From Cutibacterium equinum (GTDB lineage Bacteria; Actinomycetota; Actinomycetes; Propionibacteriales; Propionibacteriaceae), in contig NZ_CP115668.1 in assembly GCF_028021195.1 (NCBI RefSeq), forward strand, positions 2,108,001 to 2,172,000: a stretch of 64,000 nucleotides of DNA, in the 5' to 3' direction. The translations under genes and the position numbers were made by a program. The notes below the pieces were generated by a model. The model saw nothing but the letters and a program-made list of their open reading frames with translations. It had not been told where the DNA came from and ran no database searches. Below, in pieces: positions 1 through 9,439 of the stretch. Within the stretch, counting starts at the first letter, position 1, and each line of letters starts with the position of its first letter.

Positions 1-42
1 ATCCGCTTCAGTTTCGCCTTTTCGCTGGTAACAGCGCATTTC

Positions 43-1030
43 CTACGTCGCTAGAGCCCAGTCGCGCACACTACGATTTTGTATCAACGTCTGAATCCAA
101 CGTTTGGAGACGATCGCCTCGAAGGGTTCGTCGTCCCAGTGCGCGGGATCGATGAGAGTGTCGCCGTGGGCGAGGTTGAACTTCTCGTAGTTGATGTCAT
201 GCAGGAACATGTTGATGCGCGCGAGGTTGTACGTCGTCAGGTTGATCTCTTGGCCGAAGAACCCCTGGCGGACGTTTTCCTTGCCCAGCACCTTCGCGAA
301 TTTCAGCAGCAAACCACCGGACCCACAGGCCGGGTCATAAACCTTGTTGACCTCCGTCTTGCCGACGACGGTAATCCGCGCCAATAGCTCGGACACCTCC
401 TGGGGTGTGTAGTACTCCCCACCGGACTTACCGGCCTGGGATGCATACATCGCCATGAGGTATTCGTACGCATCGCCAAACAGATCAATAGTGTTGTCGG
501 CAAAGTCGCCTAACGGCATGTCCCCCCACCGCGTCGAGCAACTTGACCGACTTGGCATTCCGCTGGGCGACGGTTGACCCAAGCTTATTGCTGTTCAGAT
601 CGAAATCTGCGAACAATCCCTTGAGGTCGTCCTCGCTCTCCGTGCCCAAAGCAGAACCCTCAATGTTCTTGAACACCCGCTCAAGAGTCTCGTTGAGGTT
701 CACATCTTGCGCCGCCCTGGCACGCACGTTGCAGAACAGCTCCGACGGAAAGATGTAGAACCCCTTCTCCTCCACCGTCGACTGCATGCCGTACACCGCC
801 ATCTCGTCGGAGAAGGTGGCGTAGTCGAAGTCGGCGTCCCCGGCAGCCCGCTCCTGCTCGTTGATGTAAGCCGTGAGGTTCTCGGAGATGAACCGATAGA
901 ACAACGTTCCAAGCACATAGGTCTTGAAGTCCCACCCATCCACAGAGCCGCGCAGGTCGTTCGCGATCCGCCAGATCGTTTTATGCAACTCAGCACGCTG
1001 ATTCTCGGAAATCGCAGGCGACATCGGCAT
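43..1030 (-). pseudogene. hsdM: Type I restriction-modification DNA methyltransferase (HsdM), frameshifted and truncated
   Basis: HsdM methylates adenine in the bipartite target of a type I R-M system. The N-terminal helical domain is read from about 1030 down to 520. It is followed, in another frame, by the AdoMet-binding region with DPACGSGG near 330. The frame breaks in a run of six G (minus strand, 522-527): with five G, ...LLDAVG would continue directly into [11 protein letters not shown]. The catalytic NPPY motif should follow FEAIVS but is replaced near position 103 by unrelated residues and a stop, so the 3' part is lost by rearrangement. No hsdS or hsdR is visible. Start MPMSP (1030) or MSP (1024). 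Family assignment is firm; non-function is inferred. Confidence 0.85.
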
Positions 1031-1078
1031 CCTCTCGACATGGGCCATTAGGTGAACGGTATCGCCTGCCTCCGACAA

Positions 1079-1518
1079 GAATCACAGCCAGGTGCCGGAA
1101 CAGATCCTGCGGACATCTGCCCATGCCGACTGGCACACTCCTCGCAGGATCACCGGCGAGGCCGTCACGCTCGACGGCCCGGGACACTGCGCACAGTTGC
1201 CCTGCACAGGAGTCCTGGGCGACACCGTCATCACGAGTCGACGTTGCGGATAGCCCGTGCCCACCGCCAAGCATACGGACAGGCTACCCTCAAATCATTT
1301 CCCATAACACGAGGACGCCATTCTTGGTGCGTCGTACTTCAACGTCACCACATTCATCGTCACCGTTCCGACGATCGCCTTTTCCCACTATTTTTATCGT
1401 GTAGAATGGATCAAACATGGTTGTGAGACAATGGTCGCCTTACCGATGCCAACCCATCCGTCCAGGACGGCCAACGACCCACACCACGGCACGAATACCC
1501 GGAAAGGAAGCGTCGACC
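1079..1518. other. Intergenic region between hsdM remnant and cupin gene
   Basis: About 440 bp with no coding frame I can support. It should hold the cupin promoter. AT-richer sequence around 1380-1415 is a candidate, but no clear -35/-10 pair stands out. A good ribosome binding site (GGAAAGGA, 1501-1508) precedes the cupin ATG. Confidence 0.5.
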
Positions 1519-1995
1519 ATGAAGATCAACGACAACGGACCCAAGCCAAACGCCTTCGACATCGAGACCGCGACGAAGGAGAACACGAACTACCGCACCA
1601 CCGCCTGGACCGGCAAATACCTGCAGGTCACCCTCATGTCCATCCCGGTGGGAGAGTCCATCGGCCTGGAGGCTCACCCCGACACCGACCAGTTCCTGCG
1701 TCTGGACTCCGGCAAGGGCCGCTGCGTCATGGGACCGGCTGAGGACCAGCTCGACTTCCAGCAGGACGTCAGCGACGGCTGGTCCATCCAGGTCCCGGCC
1801 GGCACCTGGCACGACGTCATCAACACCGGCGACGAGCCGATGCAGGTCTACGCCATTTACGCCCCGGTTCACCACACCCCGGGCATCGTCCAGGAGACCG
1901 CCGCCAAGGCCGAGGAGGACGAGAAGTCGGGCGTCGACGTCCCGCCCGAGTGGAGCGTCCAGCCCGACAAGACCGCCGACGATCTGCACGCCTGA
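1519..1995 (+). CDS. Cupin domain-containing protein
   Basis: 158 residues, a small cytosolic single-domain cupin. The beta-barrel motifs are visible: G..I.LEAHPDTDQFLR (motif 1, with His/Asp/Gln metal-ligand positions) and VPAGTWHDVINTG (motif 2, metal-binding His). I chose the ATG at 1519 because GGAAAGGA lies ten bases upstream and the frame upstream is not cupin-like. Small cupins of this kind often bind a divalent metal, but the sequence does not reveal the substrate. The acidic C-terminal tail (KAEEDEKSG) is unremarkable. It appears monocistronic, as the next gene is convergent. Confidence 0.85.
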   Translation: MKINDNGPKPNAFDIETATKENTNYRTTAWTGKYLQVTLMSIPVGESIGLEAHPDTDQFLRLDSGKGRCVMGPAEDQLDFQQDVSDGWSIQVPAGTWHDVINTGDEPMQVYAIYAPVHHTPGIVQETAAKAEEDEKSGVDVPPEWSVQPDKTADDLHA

Positions 1996-2214
1996 GAAAC
2001 ACCATCCGTCCAGACCAGGCCGTCGCCCTCATTGGCGACGGCCCGGTCTCTGGTGCAACGACTTGCCAAGGCCATGCGAACCATTGTCACTCCCTCGCCC
2101 ATCACGAAGAAGAATTCCACCGCCCTGGGCGATCGGTGTCGTCACCGTCGACTTGTCGAAGGCAGGATCGCGAGATGAAGCCGCGGGAGGAGGGATCGAG
2201 CGCTGGACTCACGA

Positions 2215-2859
2215 TCACTTCTGCGGGGTAGACCCGGGAAACAGCCCGTGCTCCATCCCCGCAATGATGAACTCAATCTTGAGGTCCAAGTTTCCCCGCG
2301 CTCCCATCGACTGCACCCCGAAAACATCCGGCTGACCGTCCGTCATCTCCCCGATCCTCTCGATGCCGGTCCGTCCTCCTTCATCAGCAGTCAGATAGGG
2401 CTGGATCGACACAAACGTCTCCAAGACGGTGTCCCCGACGAAGTCGAGCGCGAAAGCAGCTCCCTCGACTCCTCCGGGAATGCCGAGGTCCGCCAGTGTG
2501 TGCACAATCGTCGTGATGAAAGGCATGGCTGCCCCAAAGGCCTCTGGCTGAGTGATAATCACCCGAGGGGCCTCTGGATAACCCTCGAACAACTCCCACT
2601 GGCGGTCGACGACCTGGCGCAGCGCGTCCTGCCAACTAGTGACATCGGGATCGGGTTCGATGTCCACCACGATTTCCGCGAGTGCAGCCCATTGCAATTC
2701 CTGACGAGAACTGAACTCCCGGTACAAAGCGGTGGCCTTCACCCCGAGACGATCAGCGACAGCCCTCAGGGTGAAGGTCTCGATGCCCTCGGCCAGGGCC
2801 GCGTCAATCGCCTGACGTCGCGTGAACGCAGGCTTGCGACCTGGCCGTTTACTGATCAC
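2215..2859 (-). CDS. TetR family transcriptional regulator
   Basis: 214 residues. The N terminus carries the TetR helix-turn-helix: RRQAIDAALAEGIETFTL followed by RAVADRLGVKATALYREF, the recognition helix ending in the usual LYREF pattern. The C-terminal half is a ligand-binding helical domain (TetR_C-like). The start overlaps the stop of the upstream ABC transporter gene by four bases (ATGA), so it is the last gene of the six-gene ECF/ABC operon and probably a local sensor of the transported compound. The ligand is unknown. Confidence is high for the family and low for the target. Confidence 0.9.
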   Translation of the reverse strand: MISKRPGRKPAFTRRQAIDAALAEGIETFTLRAVADRLGVKATALYREFSSRQELQWAALAEIVVDIEPDPDVTSWQDALRQVVDRQWELFEGYPEAPRVIITQPEAFGAAMPFITTIVHTLADLGIPGGVEGAAFALDFVGDTVLETFVSIQPYLTADEGGRTGIERIGEMTDGQPDVFGVQSMGARGNLDLKIEFIIAGMEHGLFPGSTPQK

Positions 2860-4649
2860 TCACGGCCCACGAGCGACCACCCCTCGGCCCGCTCTCGGGC
2901 ATGCCACAGATCAGCGTAGACACCGCCGCTGGCAATGAGGTCGTCATGGGTTCCCACCTGGCAAACCCTACCGGTGTTGTCGATGACGACGATGCGATCC
3001 GCCGAACGGATGGTGTCGAGCTTGTGGGCGATCACGAGGATCGTCGAGGACTTGCGCAGCTGGGCCAGGGCGGCCTCGACGTGAGCCTCGTTCTCAGGAT
3101 CAAGCGCAGAAGTGGCCTCGTCAAACAGCAGGATCGGCGCACGTTTCAGCAAGGCGCGAGCCACCGACACCCGTTGCCGTTCACCGCCCGACAGACGTCG
3201 ACCACCCTCACCGACGCTGGCGTCCCATCCGCCCGGAAGACGAGCTGCGATCTCGTCCACCCCGGCAAGAGCCGCTGCCTGACGTACCTGCTCGTCGGAG
3301 GCGTCCGGGTTACCAATACGAATGTTCTGAGCCAACGTGGAGTCGTAGAGGTAGACGTCCTGGAACACCATTGCGAGCTGACTCATGAGCTGCTCGGTCG
3401 TCTGGTCACGCACGTCCAGTCCGCCCACACGCACCGTCCCCGAACCGACATCCCAGAACCTCGCGGCAAGCCGGAACAGAGTCGTCTTACCAGCCCCCGA
3501 AGGACCGACGATGGCCGTCAGACCACCGGCGGGAGCAGTGAAGGTGACGTCGTGGATGACGGGGTGATCCTTGTGGTAGCCGAAGGACACGTCCTCGAAG
3601 GACACTTCGCCGGGAGCGGAGAGCTCGCCCGGGTGCGCAGGCTCGGGAAGCACCTGTGCCGAGAGGATCTCGTCAACCTCGCCCACCGGCTTGCGCGATG
3701 TCTCGACCGCCAGTGCTGCCGCGACGACGTCCTCCAACACCTTGGCATACCGCAGCGCAACGCCGACGAAAGCCACCGTCGCAACCGGGGCGAGAGTGCC
3801 AGCGTTGCCCATGCGAGCAGCCAGCACGATGAGAACAACCGCAATCGACTGGGCACCCAGGCCCGACAGGAAGTTCGCCGCCACTCCGAGACCCAATTTC
3901 TTGCGAGCAGAGCGCTCATTGGCCCGCCGAGCATCCCGAAGTGGCTCGTAGTCCCCGGCACGCCCAGCAGCCCTCAGCACCGGCTGGGTCTCGCAGAACT
4001 CGACAATGCGCGCCGCCAGTTCTTGCTCGGTTGGCTGGGAGACCGATTCGCCGCGCAGCCACAAAGCCCTCGCCGCGACCAGGATCAGATACATCACAGG
4101 TATCGAAATGAGCAGGGACAACCCCAACTGCCACGACCAGAACCACGAGAGCACCATCATGACGACGGTCGTCGCGGCACCACGCACCAGTGGAGCGGTG
4201 AAATGTGCCAACCCCTCACCCAGGTGCATGATTCCTTGCGTGAGAAGACGGGACAGCCGCGCGGGGAAACCCGACCGGAACCATCCCAGTGGCAGGCTCG
4301 CCACCTGGTCGCCAATGCGCACGCCGAGCTTCTGGATGACGTCCATCGCAGCCAGATAGCCCACCGTCGACTGGAAATACACCACGACAGCCCCGACGAT
4401 GGCCAGCGCGGCAAGCACCCACACCCAGCCCTGCCAGGTCAGACCCATGGACGGTTGCCCTGACACGAATGCCGTGATCGTCGGGATGACAGCGAACAGG
4501 CCGAACCCCTCAAGGACTCCCTGAAGGCCTGCCAGCCACAAGGAGCGATGGAATGCGTCAGCCCCTTGTTTGGTGAGAAGGGGGCGGAAAGTCTCGAGGA
4601 GAAGAATGTCGCCCGCCCAAGACAGGCGCGAATGATTCGTCGTGGTCAT
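2856..4649 (-). CDS. ABC transporter, TMD-NBD half (IrtB/YbtQ-like)
   Basis: 597 residues. The N-terminal six-helix type IV (exporter-fold) membrane domain is followed by a nucleotide-binding domain with Walker A GPSGAGKTT, signature LSGGERQR and Walker B ILLFDEATSALD. The ATG at 4649 overlaps the upstream gene stop (ATGA), whereas the longer frame to 4742 lacks such support. With the preceding half-transporter it should form a heterodimer. In Mycobacterium IrtAB and Yersinia YbtPQ, such exporter-fold pairs import ferric siderophores. The iron-box operon context supports that role here, but as inference. Multidrug export is the alternative. Confidence 0.85.
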   Translation of the reverse strand: MTTTNHSRLSWAGDILLLETFRPLLTKQGADAFHRSLWLAGLQGVLEGFGLFAVIPTITAFVSGQPSMGLTWQGWVWVLAALAIVGAVVVYFQSTVGYLAAMDVIQKLGVRIGDQVASLPLGWFRSGFPARLSRLLTQGIMHLGEGLAHFTAPLVRGAATTVVMMVLSWFWSWQLGLSLLISIPVMYLILVAARALWLRGESVSQPTEQELAARIVEFCETQPVLRAAGRAGDYEPLRDARRANERSARKKLGLGVAANFLSGLGAQSIAVVLIVLAARMGNAGTLAPVATVAFVGVALRYAKVLEDVVAAALAVETSRKPVGEVDEILSAQVLPEPAHPGELSAPGEVSFEDVSFGYHKDHPVIHDVTFTAPAGGLTAIVGPSGAGKTTLFRLAARFWDVGSGTVRVGGLDVRDQTTEQLMSQLAMVFQDVYLYDSTLAQNIRIGNPDASDEQVRQAAALAGVDEIAARLPGGWDASVGEGGRRLSGGERQRVSVARALLKRAPILLFDEATSALDPENEAHVEAALAQLRKSSTILVIAHKLDTIRSADRIVVIDNTGRVCQVGTHDDLIASGGVYADLWHARERAEGWSLVGRE

Positions 4650-6466
4650 CGGGTCGTTCCTTCCACATGTCGTCCCGCCGCAAGACGTGCCCAGTAGGGC
4701 TGGTCCGCCAATTCCTCGGCGGAACCGCAAGCTGCAACGCAACCTTTCTCCATGACGCAGATGACGTCGGCTCCGGCCACCGACTCGGCGTGATGGCCGA
4801 TGGCCAGCACTGTGCGGCCCCGGGCCAACCCCGCCAGGGCCTGCTGAATCTCCGCCTCGCAGTCAGGATCGGTGGCTGCCGTCGCCTCATCCAGCACGAG
4901 AATCGGCGCATCGGCCAGCACCGCGCGAGCAATGGACAACCGCTGCTTCTGGCCACCCGAGAAATCAGTGTCTTCACCTAAGACAGTGTCGAAACCCTTC
5001 GGCAGGGCGTCGATGTCGTCAAGGATCTGGGCGGCCCGAGCGGCCTCGCGCACTTGGGCATCGGTGGCGTCGGGACGGGCCAGGGTGATGACATCGCGAA
5101 TGGGCCGACGCTGCATGTACGAGTCCTGGAGAACGAAGGACACCAACCGGTAGAGGTCATTCTGGGCAAGATCTTTGAGGTCGACCCCACCAATGCGCAC
5201 CGCCCCGGAATCTGGGTCACGGAATCGTGCGAGCATCGTCGCCAGGGTCGACTTGCCCGACCCCGATGGCCCGACGAGAGCCGTGACAGTCCCTGGACGC
5301 AGCGTCAGGTTGACGTGGTTCAACGCCGGAACAACGCCGTCGGGGGTGTGGTAGGACACGCTGACGTCGTCGAAGGTGACCGTCATGTCGTCAGGAATCC
5401 GAGCGCTGACGTCTGGATGACTGATTTGATCAATGGACAGCACGTCCTGCAGACGCAGAGCCGCATTGCCGGCCTGCTGGTAACCCCATGCCATATTGCC
5501 CAATACCTCAATGGTGCGAGGCAAGACCAAGGCGATGAGTGAACAGGTGAGGACGTCGGTGACGCCCACCCAACCGGCCTTGGCCATGAGCAATCCGAAC
5601 CCCAGGTTGATCGCCATCAGGGCTGCCACAGAGATCACCGACAAAGACAAGGCCGACGCTTTGATGAGCGGGCCACACCAGTCCCAGTAGAACCGGGCGA
5701 ACTCCTGACATGCCTCGGTGAAGCGACGATGGGCCTTGCCGGTCTGTCCGAAATTCTTGACGACGTGGATTCCCTCCGTCAGTTCGATCGCTGAGGAAGA
5801 GATGTCGGCGAGTTTGTCGTCCATCTCGGCGGTCTTCGTGCCCATGTCCCGCATCGCCACCCACTGCAACAGGGCGTACATCGGGAAAGTGGCAATCGAG
5901 AGAAGTCCCAGTCTCCAGTCCACGACAAAGGCATAGACGAACAGGACCAGCGGAATCCCCACGGCTGCGGTCTGCTCGACCGGCGCGTGTGCGACAAGCA
6001 TGTGGACCTGAACGGTGTCGTCCTGAATAGCCTTACGTACCCGACCGGTCGACGACGAACTGAACCAGGCCAGTGGCGCCTTCGAGATCCGGTCGATGAT
6101 GCGGTCCTGGAGGATGTTGCGCAGCTTGATGTCAGCGATATGGGTGATGACGAGGGCCAACACGTAGAGCACCGCCTGGAGGCAGAAGGCCATCCACACC
6201 ACATTGGCGGCGTGGGTGAGCGCCTCGTGGTCGACATGATCACCCAGCAAGATCGCGCCAAGTTTCGTCAGCGCAATGTAGGGAGCAAGCGCGACGACGC
6301 ACGAGACCATGACGACGATCCGCGCGATGAGAACGTACCCGCGGATGGGCTTCATGATCGCCGACAGGGCCTTGCTGCCGGCGCGGTGCTTGGCCTGGTA
6401 GTCGTTGGTTTCCGCCGATGCGCCGGCGCCGGGAGGCACCTGGGAGGACGTCGTGGTCTCGCTCAC
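4646..6466 (-). CDS. ABC transporter, TMD-NBD half (IrtA/YbtP-like)
   Basis: 606 residues with an exporter-fold membrane domain (about residues 35-310) and an ATPase domain: Walker A GPSGSGKST, signature FSGGQKQRLS, Walker B ILVLDEATAATD. It has no siderophore-interacting FAD domain such as mycobacterial IrtA carries, so any ferric-siderophore reduction would need another protein. The start overlaps the end of the S-component gene by four bases. It is the likely heterodimer partner of the next gene. The position inside an ECF operon with an iron box points to iron or metal-chelate import, which is inferred. Confidence 0.85.
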   Translation of the reverse strand: MSETTTSSQVPPGAGASAETNDYQAKHRAGSKALSAIMKPIRGYVLIARIVVMVSCVVALAPYIALTKLGAILLGDHVDHEALTHAANVVWMAFCLQAVLYVLALVITHIADIKLRNILQDRIIDRISKAPLAWFSSSSTGRVRKAIQDDTVQVHMLVAHAPVEQTAAVGIPLVLFVYAFVVDWRLGLLSIATFPMYALLQWVAMRDMGTKTAEMDDKLADISSSAIELTEGIHVVKNFGQTGKAHRRFTEACQEFARFYWDWCGPLIKASALSLSVISVAALMAINLGFGLLMAKAGWVGVTDVLTCSLIALVLPRTIEVLGNMAWGYQQAGNAALRLQDVLSIDQISHPDVSARIPDDMTVTFDDVSVSYHTPDGVVPALNHVNLTLRPGTVTALVGPSGSGKSTLATMLARFRDPDSGAVRIGGVDLKDLAQNDLYRLVSFVLQDSYMQRRPIRDVITLARPDATDAQVREAARAAQILDDIDALPKGFDTVLGEDTDFSGGQKQRLSIARAVLADAPILVLDEATAATDPDCEAEIQQALAGLARGRTVLAIGHHAESVAGADVICVMEKGCVAACGSAEELADQPYWARLAAGRHVEGTTR

Positions 6467-7056
6467 TTCGTCAGTCCTGCCCGCTGGAAGTGCTTACGAC
6501 CGACCTTGATGCCCAACCAGCCACCGACCAGTCCCAACAGGAAGATGACGACGGTCCATCCCGCCACCAGTCCCGGGGTGAAGAGTGCGCGCATCTTGGT
6601 GGCGTAGTCGGGGCCCATCTGCTTGGTGATTGTGGCGTAGTACTCGTCGGCGTTCACGAGCATCGGGATGAGGGGAACGATCATCCACAGCTCGAACACG
6701 GCGTAACCGAGCATTGCGCGGCTCATCGTGAGGCGGTTGCTGCGCCCGGCATTGGTGATGATGAGGTCAGAGAGGAATCCGAGGACTATTCCGGCCGGGA
6801 TCATCCAGATGGTGTGGCCCGGGGTCATACCGAGCCCGACGAGTAGCCCGGTGATCGTCATGGTGCCCATTTTCGGCACCCGCGCGACCGACAACATGAG
6901 GATGATGCCACCCAGCAAAATGCCCAGGATCCAACCGACGAACATGAAGGCCGGACCAGCGAGACCGACCATGCCGCAGGCGTAGAAAACAACGAAGAAG
7001 ACCACCGCGAAGATGGCGACACTAACCAGGTCACGAGTTGTCAGACGGTGTTTCAT
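6463..7056 (-). CDS. MptD/Trep_Strep-family ECF transporter S component
   Basis: About 197 residues, almost entirely hydrophobic, with five or six predicted membrane helices (for example LVSVAIFAVVFFVVFYACG and GWILGILLGGIILML). This matches the MptD-like family of putative substrate-binding S components of energy-coupling factor transporters. I placed the start at ATG 7056 (MKHRLTTRD), within the four-base overlap with ecfA; upstream residues look non-native. The S component decides substrate specificity, and for this family the substrate is not established. The association with exporter-fold ABC pairs and iron regulation suggests a metal chelate. Confidence 0.8.
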   Translation of the reverse strand: MKHRLTTRDLVSVAIFAVVFFVVFYACGMVGLAGPAFMFVGWILGILLGGIILMLSVARVPKMGTMTITGLLVGLGMTPGHTIWMIPAGIVLGFLSDLIITNAGRSNRLTMSRAMLGYAVFELWMIVPLIPMLVNADEYYATITKQMGPDYATKMRALFTPGLVAGWTVVIFLLGLVGGWLGIKVGRKHFQRAGLTK

Positions 7057-8540
7057 GATTGTCCTTTCAAAGTGTTGATGTTGACCAGGTAATCCCCACA
7101 CCGGGACATGAGCTCCGTGTCGTGGGTGATGACGATGACGACCTTCCCCGCGGCCGCGAGTTCACCGACGAGGCCGGCGATCGAGGCGAGGTGACGAAAA
7201 TCGACACCCGAGGTGGGCTCGTCAAAAATGACGACCTCCTTGTCCTGGGCGATCGTGGCGGCGATGACGAGGCGCTGGGCCTGACCACCGGACAGTGACA
7301 AGGGATGACGGTCACGTTGACCGGCCAGGTCGAGGCGCTCCAGGAGCTCTGGGACGTTGGCGGCGTCTCGTCGGCGCGGGTCCAGGCCGACGGTGACTTC
7401 CCGCTCCACCGACTCGCTGAACAGCTGACGGCGGACGTCTTGCATCACCATCCCGCACGATTTCTGTCGCCTCGCCGCGCTCCAAGGACCTCTCATGCCG
7501 ATGCGGGCGCCCGGCGGGGATTTTTCGAGCCCGCAGATGAGTCGGGCCAGGGTCGACTTCCCCGCACCATTGGGGCCGGTGAGGATCGTCACAGCCCCGG
7601 CGGGGAAGAACAGGGAGTCGATGTCGAGAATCGTCGGCTCGCCCCGGTAGGAGAAGCACATGTGCTCGACCGTCAGCCCGGTCGACAGTTTTGTGCAGCC
7701 GGCGTCGCTGGAGGTCCCTGCCGCCGGGGGCTCGGGTAGATCAACCCGGGTGAGGTCGAGGCAGCGAAGGCCCCGCTCGACCCGTTCCACATCCGTCAGG
7801 CCAAAAAAGTCGTCGCCAGTCATGGTCTCGACGACCCGGCCGTCGGAGATGCGGTGGACCACGTCAACGAGTCCTCGAAACAGGTGAAGTCGATGCTCGG
7901 CGATGACCAACGTTTTCCCGGCCGCCTTCAGCTGGGCGACCAAGTTGCGAAAATCGTCAATCCCCTGGACTGAGAGGTTCGAGGTCGGCTCGTCGAAAAG
8001 GAGCAGGTCGACGTCGGTGACCAGGGCGCAGGCACAGGCGACGCGCTGCAACTCCCCTCCCGAGAGTGTGTCGAGCCGCCTATCAAGCAGGTGTGCGATG
8101 CCGGTCTGATCGACCGCCCGAGTTACAGCGTCGCGGATTTGGGACGGGTCGACCCCGTAATTCTCCAGCCCGAAAGCCAGCTCGGTTCGCACGCTGGGGG
8201 TGAAGAACTGGGTGCGAGGATTCTGGAAGATCATCGCCGAGGTGCGCCCGACGTCGTGGAGCTCGACCCCGGCCACATCGGTGCTGTCCACCTCAACCCG
8301 GCCACGCAGGGTGCCCTCGTAAAACTTCGGGACCAGACCATTCATCGTCCTGAGCAAGGTGGATTTCCCCGATCCCGATGTCCCGACGAGCAACGTCAGG
8401 GTTCCAGGCTGAATCGTCATGGTGATGCCCTGGAGCTGCTCGACGACCTGTCGGTCGGGAACCGGGGCGTCGTCGAACGGGGACCCCTCGAACTCCGGAA
8501 CCGGATACGAGTAGGAGACGTCGGTGAGGCTGACGCTCAT
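7053..8540 (-). CDS. ecfA: ECF transporter ATPase, two fused NBDs
   Basis: 495 residues containing two complete ABC ATPase domains in tandem, equivalent to EcfA and EcfA' fused. Domain 1 has Walker A GTSGSGKST, signature LSGGELQR and Walker B LLLFDEPTSNL. Domain 2 has GPNGAGKST, LSGGQAQR and VVIFDEPTSGVD. It powers the EcfT/S-component module encoded on either side. The gene overlaps both neighbours by four bases, so it is translationally coupled within the operon. Use as a dedicated (group I) rather than shared ECF module is suggested by the linked S component. Confidence 0.9.
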   Translation of the reverse strand: MSVSLTDVSYSYPVPEFEGSPFDDAPVPDRQVVEQLQGITMTIQPGTLTLLVGTSGSGKSTLLRTMNGLVPKFYEGTLRGRVEVDSTDVAGVELHDVGRTSAMIFQNPRTQFFTPSVRTELAFGLENYGVDPSQIRDAVTRAVDQTGIAHLLDRRLDTLSGGELQRVACACALVTDVDLLLFDEPTSNLSVQGIDDFRNLVAQLKAAGKTLVIAEHRLHLFRGLVDVVHRISDGRVVETMTGDDFFGLTDVERVERGLRCLDLTRVDLPEPPAAGTSSDAGCTKLSTGLTVEHMCFSYRGEPTILDIDSLFFPAGAVTILTGPNGAGKSTLARLICGLEKSPPGARIGMRGPWSAARRQKSCGMVMQDVRRQLFSESVEREVTVGLDPRRRDAANVPELLERLDLAGQRDRHPLSLSGGQAQRLVIAATIAQDKEVVIFDEPTSGVDFRHLASIAGLVGELAAAGKVVIVITHDTELMSRCGDYLVNINTLKGQS

Positions 8541-9346
8541 GCGATCACCTCGACCACGCGCCAGGCAATCAACGCGACCAAAACCGTCAGCACCACGGCG
8601 TCACCGACACGGAAACGACTCGGGTCCAGGGTGGACCGGGATTTTTGCGCACCCAAACCCTTGATGATGGCTGCGGCGGACAGCTCATCGGCAATCCGCG
8701 CGGCCGAGGCCAGGAACGGGATGATGACGTACTCCCCGGTACGCACCGGGTGGCGCATGGTCAAGCGGGCACCGGGTCTCAGGCCCCGCAGGGTCATGGC
8801 CTGGACGATCGCCCGCAGCTCGCACACTGCCATCGGGAAGAACCTCACCACGACCATCACCGGGACCTGCACAACCCTCGGGGCGTGCATCTGGGTGAGG
8901 ACTGAGCCGACCCGGGTGACGTCGAGGACCTTGATCGCCGCCACTGCCGAGCCGAAGACTCCTGCGAAGCGGAACATCCAGAAGGCGATGAAGACCAGAA
9001 ACGCGGAGACAGCCGAGCGCCACAGGGTCGGGAGGGCGAAGCAACAGAAGACCCACACCAGGACGAAGACCAGCCACCCGATCCACGTCTTGGGCCGGGT
9101 CGTGAGTGCAAGCGACACCGCGACGACGCCGAGACAGGCCAGTACCAGGGACGTCGACCCCGATCCCATGAGAAGGACGTTGAGGACGATGACGTAGAGG
9201 AACAGTGTGCGAGGGTCCACAGCGCCGTGAAGCCCCCGCGTGCGGGGCCGATGGGTGGTGGCCAGCGCGCTTCCGGCCGTGACGCGGGCACGCGGGATCG
9301 AGGGGATGTCACCTTGGGCGGTCAAGGTCACCTCGTCACAATTCAT
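8537..9346 (-). CDS. ecfT: ECF transporter transmembrane component EcfT
   Basis: 269 residues with several membrane helices in the N-terminal half and the cytoplasmic coupling region typical of EcfT (…VVRFFPMAVCELRAI and ALRGLRPGARL-like A-R-G motifs: MTLRGLRPG, and further down IKGLGAQKSRS). It couples ATPase motion to the S component. First gene of the operon. The annotated ATG at 9346 abuts an iron-box palindrome, so transcription may yield a very short leader, or translation may begin at an internal GTG (for example 9331). Confidence 0.85.
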   Translation of the reverse strand: MNCDEVTLTAQGDIPSIPRARVTAGSALATTHRPRTRGLHGAVDPRTLFLYVIVLNVLLMGSGSTSLVLACLGVVAVSLALTTRPKTWIGWLVFVLVWVFCCFALPTLWRSAVSAFLVFIAFWMFRFAGVFGSAVAAIKVLDVTRVGSVLTQMHAPRVVQVPVMVVVRFFPMAVCELRAIVQAMTLRGLRPGARLTMRHPVRTGEYVIIPFLASAARIADELSAAAIIKGLGAQKSRSTLDPSRFRVGDAVVLTVLVALIAWRVVEVIA

Positions 9347-9364
9347 AAGGTTACCCTAACCCAT
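9346..9364 (-). promoter_or_regulatory. Putative DtxR/IdeR iron box
   Basis: TAAGGTTACCCTAACCCAT matches 15 of 19 positions of the DtxR/IdeR consensus TTAGGTTAGSCTAACCTAA (16 if the central S is allowed). It keeps the palindromic core AGGTTA-n-CCTAACC. It lies at the first codon of ecfT, just downstream of AT-rich minus-strand promoter-like sequence (GATAACTAAT, about 9366-9375). Repressor binding there would block the whole operon when iron is replete. It could also influence the divergent TPR gene. This is a pattern match only. Confidence 0.65.
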
Positions 9365-9439
9365 TAGTTATCACCGTTAACAAATCAGGGTCAGCCCGGG
9401 TGTCCGCTACAGTTCGTTCATCAATACTGAGGGGGATTC

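Noticed and set aside
2856-6466. ABC pair as multidrug exporters
   Set aside because: Not excluded, but the tight operon with ECF genes and the iron box fit import of a metal chelate better.
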